From Anastatus disparis (taxonomy: Eukaryota; Arthropoda; Insecta; Hymenoptera; Eupelmidae): a stretch of DNA of 64,000 nucleotides. The notes beneath the pieces were generated by a model, which worked only from the letters and a program-made list of their open reading frames with translations, ran no database searches and was not told where the DNA came from. Shown here piece by piece: positions 25,043 to 36,189 of this stretch. Each line of letters starts with the position of its first letter. Positions within the stretch are counted from its first letter, which is position 1. Made by a program: the position numbers and the translations under genes. The stretch spans positions 434,001-498,000 of the forward strand of contig JAFFSR010000035.1 in assembly GCA_017163975.1 (NCBI GenBank), read 5' to 3'.

Positions 25043-25600
25043 TCTTCCATCTCTCAACAGGTTCAAAGCAGCAGTAAGGGGGCACTTACTTGACCTCGAT
25101 CTACTTTTACTTTCTGTATTTATGTTAATTTATTATGTGATGTCCTATATATAGACTTAAGGTGTGAATGTATTTATTGTATGAATGGTTGGTGAGTAAA
25201 TGTTTTTTATTTAATTTTATTGTATTGACTGCGTTTCATGCTATTGTGTACGCTTTTTATTCTTATTTTATGTATTTTTATGTATTTTTATTTTTATTTT
25301 TTATTTTTATTTAAAATTTTAATATTATGACTGATAGATAATGAATGCCTGTTTTTAATTTATTGTATTATTGCGTGTATTGTTTTATAATCTTAATTAT
25401 TCTTGTATTATCTGCGGTTTATCTATAATATCACTTTCTATTGTGACTTACTTTTTCAGTATTATTGAGGTTAGTTATTCGACTGTGATATCAACTTTGA
25501 GTGCAATATTTATTTGTAATCTTATATTGTATTTCACGCATTTTGTATATTTAATACGAATAAATCATTATCTAATCTAATCTAATCTAATTTAATTTTT
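25043..25600 (+). mobile_element. 5'-truncated LINE 3' end
   Basis: The first bases encode SLNRFKAAVRGHLLDLD, the kind of C-terminal tail seen after the reverse transcriptase of Jockey/CR1-type non-LTR elements. A stop follows, then about 430 bp of T-rich 3' UTR ending in ATCTAATCTAATCTAATCTAAT, a short tandem tail typical of such elements. Everything upstream of the last few codons is missing. Confidence 0.6.
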
Positions 25601-26227
25601 AGAAATGTAATTTTACATTTAGTTGTTTATCTATACAAAAGACAAGACATATAGTCTTGAGTAACGACTTTCCACACCACCTTATATTTCAAACTTTAGT
25701 TAATATTATGATGCATTGCATTTATTTATTTAATTTAATTTTATACATTTATTCAATTTTTAAATATAATTTTTAATTTATCTACTGCATTTTAATTTTG
25801 TGAAATATGGAGGTACCGTTATGGCGCGTTAGATTTTTTGATTAATGGAAACCCTCGCCAGGAGCCCTTTGTTGTTATATGATATCATGTTATATATTTA
25901 TAATATCATTCATTTTATATATTGTATATGAATAAAAATATTGATATTATATAAGATATAAATAGAAAAATAACTTATTAATGAAATGATATTAATGATC
26001 AAAGTCATAATAAAATTTTTAAATAATTACTTTTGATAAAAATTTTGTCAATATTATTATTGATATATCATAATGTTTATTAATGTCTTAAGATTTATAG
26101 GATTATTTTAGTATAATTCCTTTTTGATATCTTTTTGACTTAATTTACATTTTATAAGATATATGAAAAATTTTTATTGGTAATATTTATAAGATCATTA
26201 AATCATTATATTATTCTAATTATTTTA

Positions 26228-26291
<64 letters not shown>

Positions 26292-26882
26292 AAATAATTT
26301 TGAAATATTAGATTTTTTTGTACAATACTTACTTTTATAATTTTTTAATCCTGTATATTTTCTTAATAAAATTAGCTAATCTTTATAAATGTCTAGAATA
26401 AATTTCATGATTTTGATTAAGATAATAGTGATTTTTATTTATATAAAATTTTTATAAATTTAGTATAATAATAGATGTATCTAACTAAAATGTTTAACAT
26501 TTTATATAATTATTAAATAAATCTTAAATCATAAATATAATTAATAGTTTCAATTATAATTATTTTAATATAATAATTGATATATTATAATGTTTATTTG
26601 AATCTTTTAAGATTTAGAGGATTATTTTGTTATAATTTTTATTTGATATGTTTTGACTTATTTTTATATTTTATAAGATATATCATAATTTTTTCACTAT
26701 GATTTTCATATATTTTCAATAAAATGTTAAACATTTAATATAAGTATTTAACTATATATTAACAAAATTCATTATTAATAGTTTTAATATACAATAATTA
26801 AACGATTTTAATTATTTATTTAATACTTACTTTAAATATATAATAAAATTAACTGCTAAATTTTTTATATTATAATTATATA
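25601..26882. other. AT-rich stretch without genes
   Basis: Very AT-rich, with an (AT)n run at 26,229-26,287. Two loosely similar segments (26,040-26,200 and 26,570-26,710, both with TAAGATTTA.AGGATTATTTT) suggest a direct duplication. No gene seen. Confidence 0.6.
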
Positions 26883-27263
26883 TTATAGTACATCATAAAA
26901 TTTTTTTAAGCTAGAATATTTATCATGATCTTGGTCAATATAATATTCAGCTATGGGTTCCCGTAATTCTATTTTATATTCTATAATTTTATTCGCGTAA
27001 TATTTATAATATTCTGGTACTTCTTTCCAATTATTGAATTCGAGTTTTTCATCATTTTCACCGATATAAGAATTTATCATATTATTTAAAACTGAAATTT
27101 CAGTATCACCTAAATTATCATTATCAAGATTTTCTAAATAATATTCAAATTCTTCCTCATAACTTAAATGATCTTCAATTTGATTATTTAAATCATCCAT
27201 GATTTCTTGATCATTAATATTATTCATTTCAACAGAATTTCCTTTTCGTGGATTCCATCCCAT
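26883..27263 (-). CDS. Hypothetical acidic 126-aa ORF
   Basis: I do not recognise this protein. It starts MGWNPRKGNS and is rich in Asn, Asp, Glu, Ile and Tyr, with no signal peptide, membrane segment or known motif visible. It lies 261 bp downstream of, and on the same strand as, the Helitron helicase remnant, so it may be part of the same decayed element. In this AT-rich setting a 126-codon frame is longer than chance alone would usually give, but the composition could also explain it. Confidence 0.35.
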   Translation of the reverse strand: MGWNPRKGNSVEMNNINDQEIMDDLNNQIEDHLSYEEEFEYYLENLDNDNLGDTEISVLNNMINSYIGENDEKLEFNNWKEVPEYYKYYANKIIEYKIELREPIAEYYIDQDHDKYSSLKKFYDVL

Positions 27264-27523
27264 TTTTTTGTATTATTGATTCTTAAATACCTTTAGAATT
27301 AATTTTATTTTTTGTAAATATTTCGTTAAATTAAATTAATTTTTCTTTATTTAAACTATAAATATAAACGTTTTCTGTCAATAATAAAAATTAACTAAAT
27401 AATAAAACAATTTAAAAAAAATTAAAATACTAAAATAATAAACTTAAATTGTAATGTTCATAAGATAAGATATATGTTAAAATAAATATTTTTAATTATA
27501 ATTTTTGTTAATTTATAATAAAA

Positions 27524-28021
27524 TTATTGTTCTAATATTTCTTTCCAAACTATATTTATTATTCCATTTTCATTTTCTTATTCATTTTGAATATATATTT
27601 TTTTTCTATTTTTACTTCGTGAAAGAGCTACATACAACTGTCCATGAGAGAATAATGGTTTTTCAATAAATATACCTACATTTTCAAAACTTTGTGTTTG
27701 GGACTTATTTATAGTTATTGCAAATGCTAATACAATAGGAAATTGTTTTCTGTATAAAATAAAAGGTAAAGAAGATGATTCATTAGTACTTAATGTTATT
27801 CTTGGTATAAAAACTTTATTTCCTTTATTTTCTCCTGTAATCGTTTCAGCTTCAATATTATATTTAAATAATCTAGTTATTCTTAATCTAGTCCCATTAC
27901 ATACTTCATCAGTTATACTAAGATTTTGAATTAACATTACAACTGCATTAATTTTTAATTGAATTTCATGAGCGGGTAATCCTTCTCTAATATTGTTTAA
28001 CATTTCCATAGCATTAAGCAC
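27524..28021 (-). pseudogene. Helitron-type PIF1 helicase, C-terminal fragment
   Basis: The C-terminal part of a PIF1-family helicase as found in Helitron/Helentron Rep-helicase proteins. Visible family features are the LPAHEIQLK-like segment, CNGTRLRI, the NKGNKVFIPRI segment, QFPIVLAFAITINKSQ (helicase motif V region) and HGQLYVALSR (motif VI). An in-frame stop follows residue 147 (27,578-27,580); the frame then runs on with NIVWKEILEQ, a usual end for these proteins, to 27,524. The Rep domain, Walker motifs and most of the helicase upstream are missing. It is dead and cannot drive rolling-circle transposition. Confidence 0.8.
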
Positions 28022-28590
28022 TCAAGTCATGACTATGAATTCGAGCCATAGCATGGTATAAATGTTTAAAATCGAAATTACAATAATGGATTTCTAATTA
28101 CGTAAACTTTTTTTTTTAAATATTACATTCTGTAATATTATTCATTTTTTAAAAACTAATTTTTTAAAGAATCTAATTTTTAATTTATTTATGTTTTATG
28201 TCTAAAAAAATGTCAAAATTTTTTTAAATAATAGACTCTTCAATAGTTAATTTGATTTATTTATTAGAAAAATTCATTATTGATTAAAACATTTCAAAAT
28301 ATGCTTTATGTTTGTATTCAATTTTTTACTACATTGATTAATACATAGTTTAAATAATTTTAACATAACATCTTTACTTTTTTCAATAAAAGTATAATTA
28401 GCCTGATATTTACGTAATTTATGCTACATTGATACACATTCCATTAAATAATGAGGCAAATATCAATTACATAATAATAATTTTTTTTGTAATTTTCTGT
28501 CTATACCTTTGGATAGAGTCGCTGATTGCTTGTTTTAAAAAAATCACCTATTTTGAAAAAATAGACTATACAAGCTCGACAAACCTGACC
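28022..28590. other. AT-rich gap without genes
   Basis: No gene seen. The right end carries GCTCGACAAACCTGACC, the flank shared with 29,505-29,520 and with the MITE at 48,355. Confidence 0.5.
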
Positions 28591-28671
28591 TTAAGGGGAC
28601 GCTGTATCTCTCTATCCTTTTCTAATTGAAAAATGTAAATTTTTGGGAAAACTAGTTATTATTGATAGAAA

Positions 28672-29060
28672 TTAAGAAGGGACCGAACTATCTGTCTTTG
28701 TCTAATAGCGTTTTTCATCATTTATGTAAACACTATCCAGTATAACAAGAAAAAAATAGCAGCCCCCGCTAGATATTAGTATAATTAGTAAATTTTGTAA
28801 TAACAACCAAATTTTTTACAGCATAGTTTTTGACTAATTAGAGACCTACTAGCAATCTAGAATATAACCTATCTTTTTTTGGTAGGTCTCTAATTATTCA
28901 AAAACTACGCAGTGAAAAAATTTGGTTGTTATTACAAAATTTACTTATTATACTAATATCTAGCGGGGGCTGCTATTTTTTTCTTGTTATACCGGATATT
29001 GTTTACATAAATGATGAAAAACACTATTAGACAAAGAAAGATAGTTCGGCCCCTTCTTAA
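28672..29060. mobile_element. TTAA MITE D (nested in C)
   Basis: Foldback with ends TTAAGAAGGGACCGAACTAT and its inverse, arms of about 180 bp, TTAA at both ends. It sits at the exact centre of MITE C and shares its right TTAA with MITE E. Confidence 0.85.
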
Positions 29061-29292
29061 GGGTTGTCCGCAACTTCTATAGTGAAAAACAATATTTTGT
29101 CTGATGAGAGCAAATTAATTTTGTTGCTTTTTTTTCAAGTAAAGTTTGACATACTTACAAAGTCCTAAATTAAGCTAGAGAATACGTTATTTAAGTATGT
29201 CAAACTTTACTTAAAAAAAAAGCAATAAAATTAATTTGCTCTCATCAGACATAATATTGTTTTTCACTATAGAAGTTGCGGACAACCCTTAA
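29057..29292. mobile_element. TTAA MITE E (nested in C, abutting D)
   Basis: Foldback with ends TTAAGGGTTGTCCGCAACTT and its inverse; arms over 100 bp with few differences. One TTAA is shared with MITE D. Confidence 0.85.
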
Positions 29293-29373
29293 TTTCTATT
29301 AATAATAACTAGTTTTACCAAAAATTTACATTTTTTAATTAGAAAAGGATAGAGAGATCCAGCGTCCTCTTAA

Positions 29374-29640
29374 AATATGATACATTGAAAGGTTGTATTA
29401 AGCTTTTTATTATGTATAGTATTTTGGTGGATTTGTTAACTTGTCTGCATTAAAGTTTAATCTTACAATTTTTTTATAGCAAAAAAACTCGATTAAACGC
29501 ATTGTTTCCTTGACAAACATGACCTTAAAAACAGATGCATCAAAAGGTTGTATTAAACTTTTTATGTATAGTATTTTGATGGATTTCTTAAGTTGATTCT
29601 TAAGAAAATTGTAAACTGTCATATGTTTATTATGCGATTA
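29374..29640 (+). repeat. Tandem duplicate flanking MITE C
   Basis: AAAGGTTGTATTAAGCTTTT and GTATAGTATTTTG.TGGATTT occur twice (about 29,390 and 29,540). Similar sequence forms the interior of the MITE inserted in the capsid gene at 48,355-48,721, so these belong to one element family. Confidence 0.6.
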
Positions 29641-29820
29641 TGTAAGTGGGGGGCTGTAGGGGAACGTGGGGGGACGAGGGGGAACGAGGGATGCTTAGGC
29701 CAAATTGATATTTTAAAAATATCGTAGAATTTTAAACATTTTTACGTTATTTTGTGGGGGGGTTTTACAAAATACTGTGGGGGAACGCAGGGGTACGAGG
29801 GGTGTCTGAAGCTGAATTTT
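29641..29820. other. G-rich stretch
   Basis: Two clusters of G runs (GTGGGGGGC..GGGGAACG..GGGGGGACGAGGGGG near 29,648 and GTGGGGGAACGCAGGGG near 29,777) separated by AT-rich sequence. No gene. G-quadruplex formation is possible in principle. Confidence 0.5.
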
Positions 29821-29844
29821 TCAATATAACTATATAATAGAGTT

Positions 29845-29847
<3 letters not shown>

Positions 29848-29895
<48 letters not shown>

Positions 29896-30032
29896 TTGTG
29901 TGTCGGTGCGAGCGAATTGACATAAATGTCGCATATAAATAAACTTATGTGAACGTGCGTGCGAGTTGACATGAAAAGTCTCATGTATATGAACGAGTGT
30001 GTGCATGCATGCAAGTTGACATGAAATGTCCC

Positions 30033-30090
<58 letters not shown>
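29848..30090 (+). repeat. AT runs and 60-bp minisatellite, block 3
   Basis: (AT)n at 29,848-29,891 and 30,033-30,090 enclose three units of the GTGCGTGCGAGTTGACATG minisatellite. The Tyr/Ile frames of 75-98 codons here are repeat translations. Confidence 0.8.
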
Positions 30091-30093
<3 letters not shown>

Positions 30094-30619
30094 TATTTCA
30101 TTTCTAATCAAACAGCCTGTATCCACTCAAGTCATTAATCACTGCACCGATGGAGTATGTTATTCTACTTGGAAAATAAGGAAAAGCTTTTTTTTGCTGG
30201 AATATCAAAATTTCATAAGATATGCACATTTGAAAATTGCATACAAAAACTAAATGTTCGAACTGAAAATGTTCACAATAACTTTAGAGGGCTATCGTTT
30301 TACTAAATTTTGGTTTTCGATAAATTTTGGTTGAGTTTTTTTGGTTTAATTTTTTTTTAGCCCTCTTTAATTCAGTACTAGAAATTTAAAAAAAGACTAA
30401 AAAATGACTCCGATATATATATTTTACCAAAAAATACACTTTTTATTTACATGCATTTTTCTCAAAAAGACTATCTTTTTTTTGCTAAAATTTTTTTGAC
30501 TGATAGAGGACAAAATTACTTATAATAGCACCTGCTTGATCCCGTATTTTTTGGTTTAGAGCGAGAAACAATCGACAAATTTTATTGTTGAAAAATGCTT
30601 GTATATGCGCACAGAAGTC
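30091..30619. other. Gap without genes
   Basis: AT-rich, with T runs and no open frame of interest. Confidence 0.5.
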
Positions 30620-31312
30620 TTAAGGGGACCAGGTACTATTAAAACCTGAAAAATTCAAATATGAATAATTAAAAATTTATTGCTTTTATCCAAAAGGAAA
30701 AAATTTTTTGAAAAAATACTTATGTTTCAGAAGACTTTTTATTTCTGAAACTTTTATCTATCTTGAAAATTCAACTGATGGTCCCCGTTAACATTTTGGT
30801 ACTAAAAACTGATTGGTCGCAAGGTTTTTTCATGAGTTTTCATCTGATCTTGATGAAATTTGGTGGAGATTTTCAAAATCATCTTAGAATCCACATGAGC
30901 GAGAGACATTCCTAAAAAATTCAAATAATAAAAAAATTTACTATAAAAAATCAATTTTTCAAAAATTTGTTTATTTATTTTTATAAATAATAAGTTGATA
31001 AACAAATTAGCATATATATATTTATAATTTGCTACGCTCATATGGATTTTAATATGATCTTAAAGATCTCCACAAAATTTCATAAAGATCCGATGAAAAC
31101 TCATGAAGAAACTCTGCGACCAAATTGTTAAAATTTAAAAAAACATAATCTAAGAAAATAAACTTTAAAAATTGTAATTGTTAAATATCACAATAATATT
31201 TACTTTCTAATTCAAGCGAGTTGAGCTATTCTGTTCAGATTTTAAAAATAATATTACTATTTTATTTCATCAATTTAACATCCAATTAGATTATTTTACT
31301 GGCAAGAATGAC

Positions 31313-31915
31313 CTGAAACAAACAAAAGAAGGAAATTGAGTTTTTTTTGTCAAATACAACTTACATGAAACAAAATTGTGAACATGCTTATCTTTTCTCA
31401 TTGCAGGCTCTCTTAAATTTTGGCAAAATAGCAACCTTAAAATAGCCAAGTCCATTCATCTAAAAATAAAATGATAAAATTATTTTCTATAAATATTATC
31501 TAGTAGTGTAATTGATGGTACTACTCGCATATATGTTAAATATCTTTTATTGGACTCAATAAATTTAAACTCCATAAAAATATACATATATTGAATAGAT
31601 GTACGAGTAGAATCATCAATTACATAATAATCTTTCTGTTTATGGATGCATATATTTATTACCAGATATAAAAAGTAACTCAAATAATTTACCTTGTGAT
31701 TTTGACTATTTTAACTATTCTGTTTCTGATGGAAAGAGATTTTTGTCCTATTACCTGAAACAAACAAGAAAAGGAAATTGAATTTTTTTGTAAAATACAA
31801 CTTGTATGAAACAAGTTTTGAACATGCTTATCTTTTGTCATTGCACGCTGAATATTTTAAATGTAAGTGGAACGACATCCTCAAATGGCCAAGTTCAGTC
31901 ATCTAAAAACAAAAT
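31313..31915 (+). repeat. Two about 155-bp direct repeats
   Basis: 31,313-31,470 and 31,755-31,915 share CCTGAAACAAACAA, GAACATGCTTATCTTTT and TCATCTAAAAA in the same order. On the minus strand each contains TTTTTAGATGA and TTTGTTTCAGGT, which look like splice acceptors. They lie downstream of the transposase and could be duplicated 3' exons or UTR; no coding role is evident. Confidence 0.55.
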
Positions 31916-32132
31916 ACTATATTTAATTTTTTATTTTGAATAATGAATATTGATTTATTTATTGCTGAATAAATATACAGTAATATATTATTGAAATTAA
32001 TATTTGAATTTTTAATATTAGTATTTTTAAATATTTGATGTCAATCGATTCAAAATTTGTGTAAAGTAATTCAAATAGTAAATATTGAACAATTCTTTGT
32101 TAAGAATAAAAAAATATTTATTTAACTTACAA

Positions 32133-33811
32133 TTAATATGCACCTGGAGTGTAGTATTCGTCTGCATCCATCCTTGATCTCCGAGCCTTTTTCGTGTTGG
32201 CAACTGCTTTTCTTTCAGCGTAAAACAGTCTGCTGTCATCACTGTACTTTACCCACTGCACTGCTGAGTGTCCAGGTTCAATATCAAACTCTTTCATGAT
32301 TTTGAGAAATCCTTTTCGTCCATCATTAAAGCAGCTAATTGCAACAAAAACACCAATTTCCAAAACTGTAAGTCCACTAAAAGATGTTTTTGGCACAAGT
32401 TTCCAGACACTGTTATTAAAACTTTCATTAGCGTTCTGAGTAAAACCACCAAGACACCTTTCAAGTAGTTCTGGTTTAGTAAGATCTTGATAAATACACT
32501 TGATTTCATCCATAATAGCTGTTGGTATGCTGCTGATATGCTTAAATGTCTTTGATCTTCTGAGTGCTTTAGCTTTTTGCCACGAGCACCAGCTGTCAAC
32601 TCCTTTAGGACACAAGTGATGTTCTGGGTTTGTATTTGTTGACCTCTTGTGGTAATATGTTGCCCAGATAGCATTAGACATATCTGACACTGAATCACTA
32701 TGGCTACGAATAGCATTTCCATAATATCGAGTCAACTGGTCTATAGTATTGGATGTTAATCGTCCTCTGCCTCCAATGCTCTTGCCATCACTAAGGACTT
32801 TTCCAGCTAACTTTTTCTTCAATTCTCTTAGTCGGTTGCCCATCCTCTTCTGGACATGTCCAACACATTCTTTCTTCTCGACTAAGAGAGTGTCACCATA
32901 AGGCTGGGCTTCTGTCACTGTTTTGTAAACACTTGAGTCACCGTCACCAATATACTGATGGTACTTAACTTTATATTTCTCCTCTGAACGGAGAAACATC
33001 TCAAGCACACCATTTACTTCCATTTTCCCAGAACTTTCTTCGTGGTTGGCTTGACAATGAGGTTTATGATTTTCATACCACTCTTCATAAGCTGTAGTGC
33101 CTTTTTTATTTTCCCATAATGTACATTGGTTACAATAACTATTTTTCACTGATACGTCAATGACTTTTCCAGTTCTATATCCTATGAGACTTACTACTCC
33201 TTGAAGCGAAGAAAAGCCTCTTTTTCTCCAAGTGCCATCACCAGAGATTAAAAGTCCTGAGGAATTTTCTGGAGTTTTTGCTACTTCTTCTTTCACAGCA
33301 GCATTCATTGACTCTTGAGCTATTTTTGCACTTGCTTCTCTCAGGTGGTTATTCATTTTGTCATGGGCTTTACGCGTAGCTGGTTGTGGTAAATCCATTA
33401 TGCCACAAAATGTCTCTAAGCCAGCATGTCCATGACCAAGAGCACGAGAAGCAAGCACACTTCTTCTATTTACTTCTGGAGCATTGGCTTGTCTTCCAAT
33501 TTTTTTTGAAGAATTGATAATGAGATTTTCTTTGCACTGTAAACACTTAACTTCTATATTAAAGGCCAGTCCTTGAAACTGCTTTCAGAAAACTGAAGTT
33601 TGCCTTTACACTTTTTGCAAACAACAAAGTCTTCAAGTTTTGGAAACAGAATGCTGATGTCAATGATTCTATTCTTGACATCACAAGATTCAAAATCCAT
33701 ATTTTGCACTTTTGTCGATGAAGCAGATTTGAATGTTTCTGGAGCATCCGGATCCTTTTTTGATAAAATACATGCTTTCTCTTCTTCGCTCTTCCTTGTC
33801 TTCTTTTGCAT
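32133..33811 (-). pseudogene. Mutator-like/Kolobok-like DDE transposase, frameshifted
   Basis: The main frame (32,133-33,584) holds the full catalytic domain. Numbering from the GTG codon at 33,458: first Asp in SGDGTW (D74), second in YIGDGDS (D172), a C-x2-H motif ECVGHVQKRMG (C198, H201) and the catalytic Glu in TQNANESFN (E345), followed by a conserved end near EYYTPGAY. Upstream of that GTG the same frame reads a zinc-binding-like KCLQCKENL. The preceding 85-residue frame (33,554-33,811) ends with a partner VCKKCKGKLQFSE motif but is offset by one base, so a single-base indel near 33,555-33,584 splits an N-terminal four-cysteine zinc ribbon. The catalytic part is otherwise open throughout, suggesting recent activity. 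Confidence 0.8.
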
Positions 33812-34325
33812 AATTTGCAGTACTGCCAGGCAATCTGTCTCGAGGTTTCCTTTTCATTTTTGTTGATTTTAAATACTACTACCTTGGCCTATTATTTACA
33901 TTATACATACTATTTACACAATATGCACAATTTACACTATATATACCACTTACACTATACAGTTAAATATAATCACTATTTTAATTTATATGTATTTAAA
34001 ACTGTAATAAAAATGTAAAAATTTCTATAAAGAAATTCAGTTATACACATAAACAAAACAAATATATATGAATAAAGTCAACTATAGAAAATATTATTGT
34101 AATAATAGTTTGTAATATATTATAATTTTTAAATTAATTTCACGTAACACTATTACTAAATTGAATAACTATTATGTTTTGATACTTTATATTTCACATT
34201 ATTTTACTTAGTTTTATCAAGATTCAAATGCGATACGTAATTTTACGATTCAAATTCAAATTCAAATTCAAAAATATCAAAACTGTGGGAACACACACAC
34301 TGTATGTATGAGTATGGCGCTGTAA

Positions 34326-34487
34326 GGCCGCGATCACATGGTGCAGAATAGACATGCAGAATAGAGCTTGCGTAATAGAAATAACCAATGAGAAGAAAGT
34401 TAGAAAGTGGCAGAATAGCTCTCATTGGGCATTTCTATTACGCAAGCTCTATTCTGCGTATCTATTCAGCACCATGTGATCGCGGCC
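34326..34487. mobile_element. Small MITE with TAA duplication, Harbinger-like
   Basis: A 162-bp foldback with ends GGCCGCGATCACATGGTGC and inverse, flanked by TAA on both sides (34,323-34,325 and 34,488-34,490). GGCC-type ends and a three-base TWA duplication suggest PIF/Harbinger. It is inserted within the TTAA transposon. Confidence 0.7.
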
Positions 34488-35131
34488 TAAGCGCACTTCC
34501 ACATGTAAGCAAATACATGAGAATGCCTCTACGCAGGCGTCAAGTCAGACGAACAAGTAGCAACGAGCAAATCACTTACTTCCAGATCAGTCTAGCTCCA
34601 GAGGTTATTGTGCTCAGTCACATTGACCGTGATATAATAAAGTATAATCACTTATATATCTTGTCTTGTATTTTAGACACCTTGTCATCTCTCCTCATCC
34701 TGGTTGCCGCCACAAAACTATATAAGTACAGTATTAGGAACAGTTTTCGTAATATTGGCTGATATTTTTGTGATCGTTATCATGACAGTCTCTAAAGTGT
34801 AAGGCGCTATGTACGAAAGAAAAAGAAATAAAGGAATAGAGTAAACTAATTGCTCCAAGGCTCGAATTTAGGCTGGAAGTTACTTAGTTCTCAGTTTTCG
34901 AGTATTTTATCTTTATTGACTATAAATTTGAGCCTAATTGCTTTTATTGATTATTTGATTTATAAATTAAATAATCCGTGAATGTAATTAGAAAAATTAA
35001 AATTATATTAAAGGTAATTAGTTAAAAAATTTCCTGCAGTTGAATAAAAAGAATTCTGTGAGCCAATCAGCAACGAGCTCTGCAAAACTTTTTTTTTTTA
35101 AATATCAATTGAAAGGAGCAATTGTACCGGA

Positions 35132-35238
35132 GCCGTATTCTGTAACTGTCTCACGAACGAGATAGATCTAAAAAATGCTGTCTAATTGGTCAATACAGCT
35201 TATGTCACTTGTGAGACACTTACAGAATAAGTAACCCT
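35132..35238. repeat. Short imperfect hairpin repeat
   Basis: ATTCTGTAACTGTCTCAC on the left pairs with GTGAGACACTTACAGAAT on the right. Probably a tiny MITE inside the larger transposon. Confidence 0.55.
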
Positions 35239-35429
35239 GCTTATTTTGTGAAAGGGTACAGGTAGAAGAATAATATTTTTTGTTAAAAATAAATGTCTGT
35301 TTAAAAATTGTTACTTAAAATTTATACATAAATTTTCATGTACAAATTTTTACATAAATTTTAACGTAAAGAGTAACGTTAAATTGCACGTAAAGATTTT
35401 ACGTAGTATTCTTCAACCAAATACCTAGT

Positions 35430-36030
35430 TTGAAAAAGGTGAAATTATTTCAAAAAGTATATTTCTAAATAAAATAAAAGATACAACAAAATATTTGCAA
35501 ACAACACATAACATTAGAAAAATTCCGGAAATACTGATTTTAAGTAAAATTTGTATTGAACGTCTTTTTACAGTTTCTTATGTAACTCGAAAACTAAGCT
35601 TGATTTCGATTTAAATTATTAAAATATAAGTATTTTACAGAAAAAATATTCTTATATAAGAAGCAGAAAAAACTATTCACAAAAACACATAAAATCGAAA
35701 AAATCCAGAAATACTAATTTTAAATACAACCTCTAAAAAATTTTTTCTACATTTTCTTGTATAATTCAAAAACTAAGCCTAATTTCGATTTAAATTATTT
35801 TAAAAAATTGTTCTACAGGGAATTTCCTAATAAGAAAGTATATTTTCAAATGAAGTATGCAAAACAGTATTCGCAAAAAACCTCTCAAATCGAAAAAATT
35901 CCAAAAATAATAATTTCTAATGAAATTTCTAAAAAAATTTTTTTTACGTTTCCTCATATAACTCAAAAACCTGGCCGAATTTCGATTTAAATTATTAAAA
36001 AAAAGTTATTCTACGGAAAAATTCCTATTC
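35430..36030 (+). repeat. Three subterminal tandem repeats (about 175-200 bp)
   Basis: ATTTCGATTTAAATTATT recurs at about 35,605, 35,780 and 35,980, each after AAAAACTAAGC or AAAAACCTGGC and before a TTCTACRG segment. They lie next to the right end of the TTAA transposon and could be transposase-binding repeats. Confidence 0.65.
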
Positions 36031-36189
36031 AAAAATGGAATGAAAAAAATTTTGAAAAAAACTTATTTTAATGGTACCTGGTCCCCTTAAGCAATCTACG
36101 ACAGATGAAATTACGTTTGCTTTGTGAGATAATGGTAATCTCATTAAACAAATACTAAGCTTATAAATTTTTAAAGAAAAATTTTCAAT

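Larger units (their letters stand above)
28591..29373. mobile_element. TTAA MITE C, host of two nested MITEs
   Basis: TTAA at 28,591 and 29,370 bounds an inverted repeat beginning TTAAGGGGACGCTGTATCTC. Its two arms meet at a central TTAA where MITEs D and E are inserted. An adjoining duplicate at about 29,505-29,530 preserves the empty site (CAAACATGACCTTAAAAAC), which supports a TTAA target duplication. Confidence 0.85.
30620..36090 (-). mobile_element. TTAA-flanked DDE transposon, 5.5 kb
   Basis: Bounded by TTAA (30,620-30,623 and 36,087-36,090) with inverted ends TTAAGGGGACCAGGTAC. It encodes one transposase on the minus strand. A TTAA target plus a C-x2-H-type DDE transposase fits the Kolobok superfamily, while the transposase domain is usually annotated as Mutator-like; I cannot decide from sequence alone. 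Subterminal regions carry inverted and tandem repeats (30,800-31,130; 35,430-36,030). It contains two smaller MITE-like insertions at 34,326 and 35,132. Its end form matches the many TTAA MITEs in the window, for which it is a plausible source of transposase. Confidence 0.8.

Noticed and set aside
29742..30253. Frames with Tyr/Ile runs
   Set aside because: Translation of AT runs and the 60-bp minisatellite.
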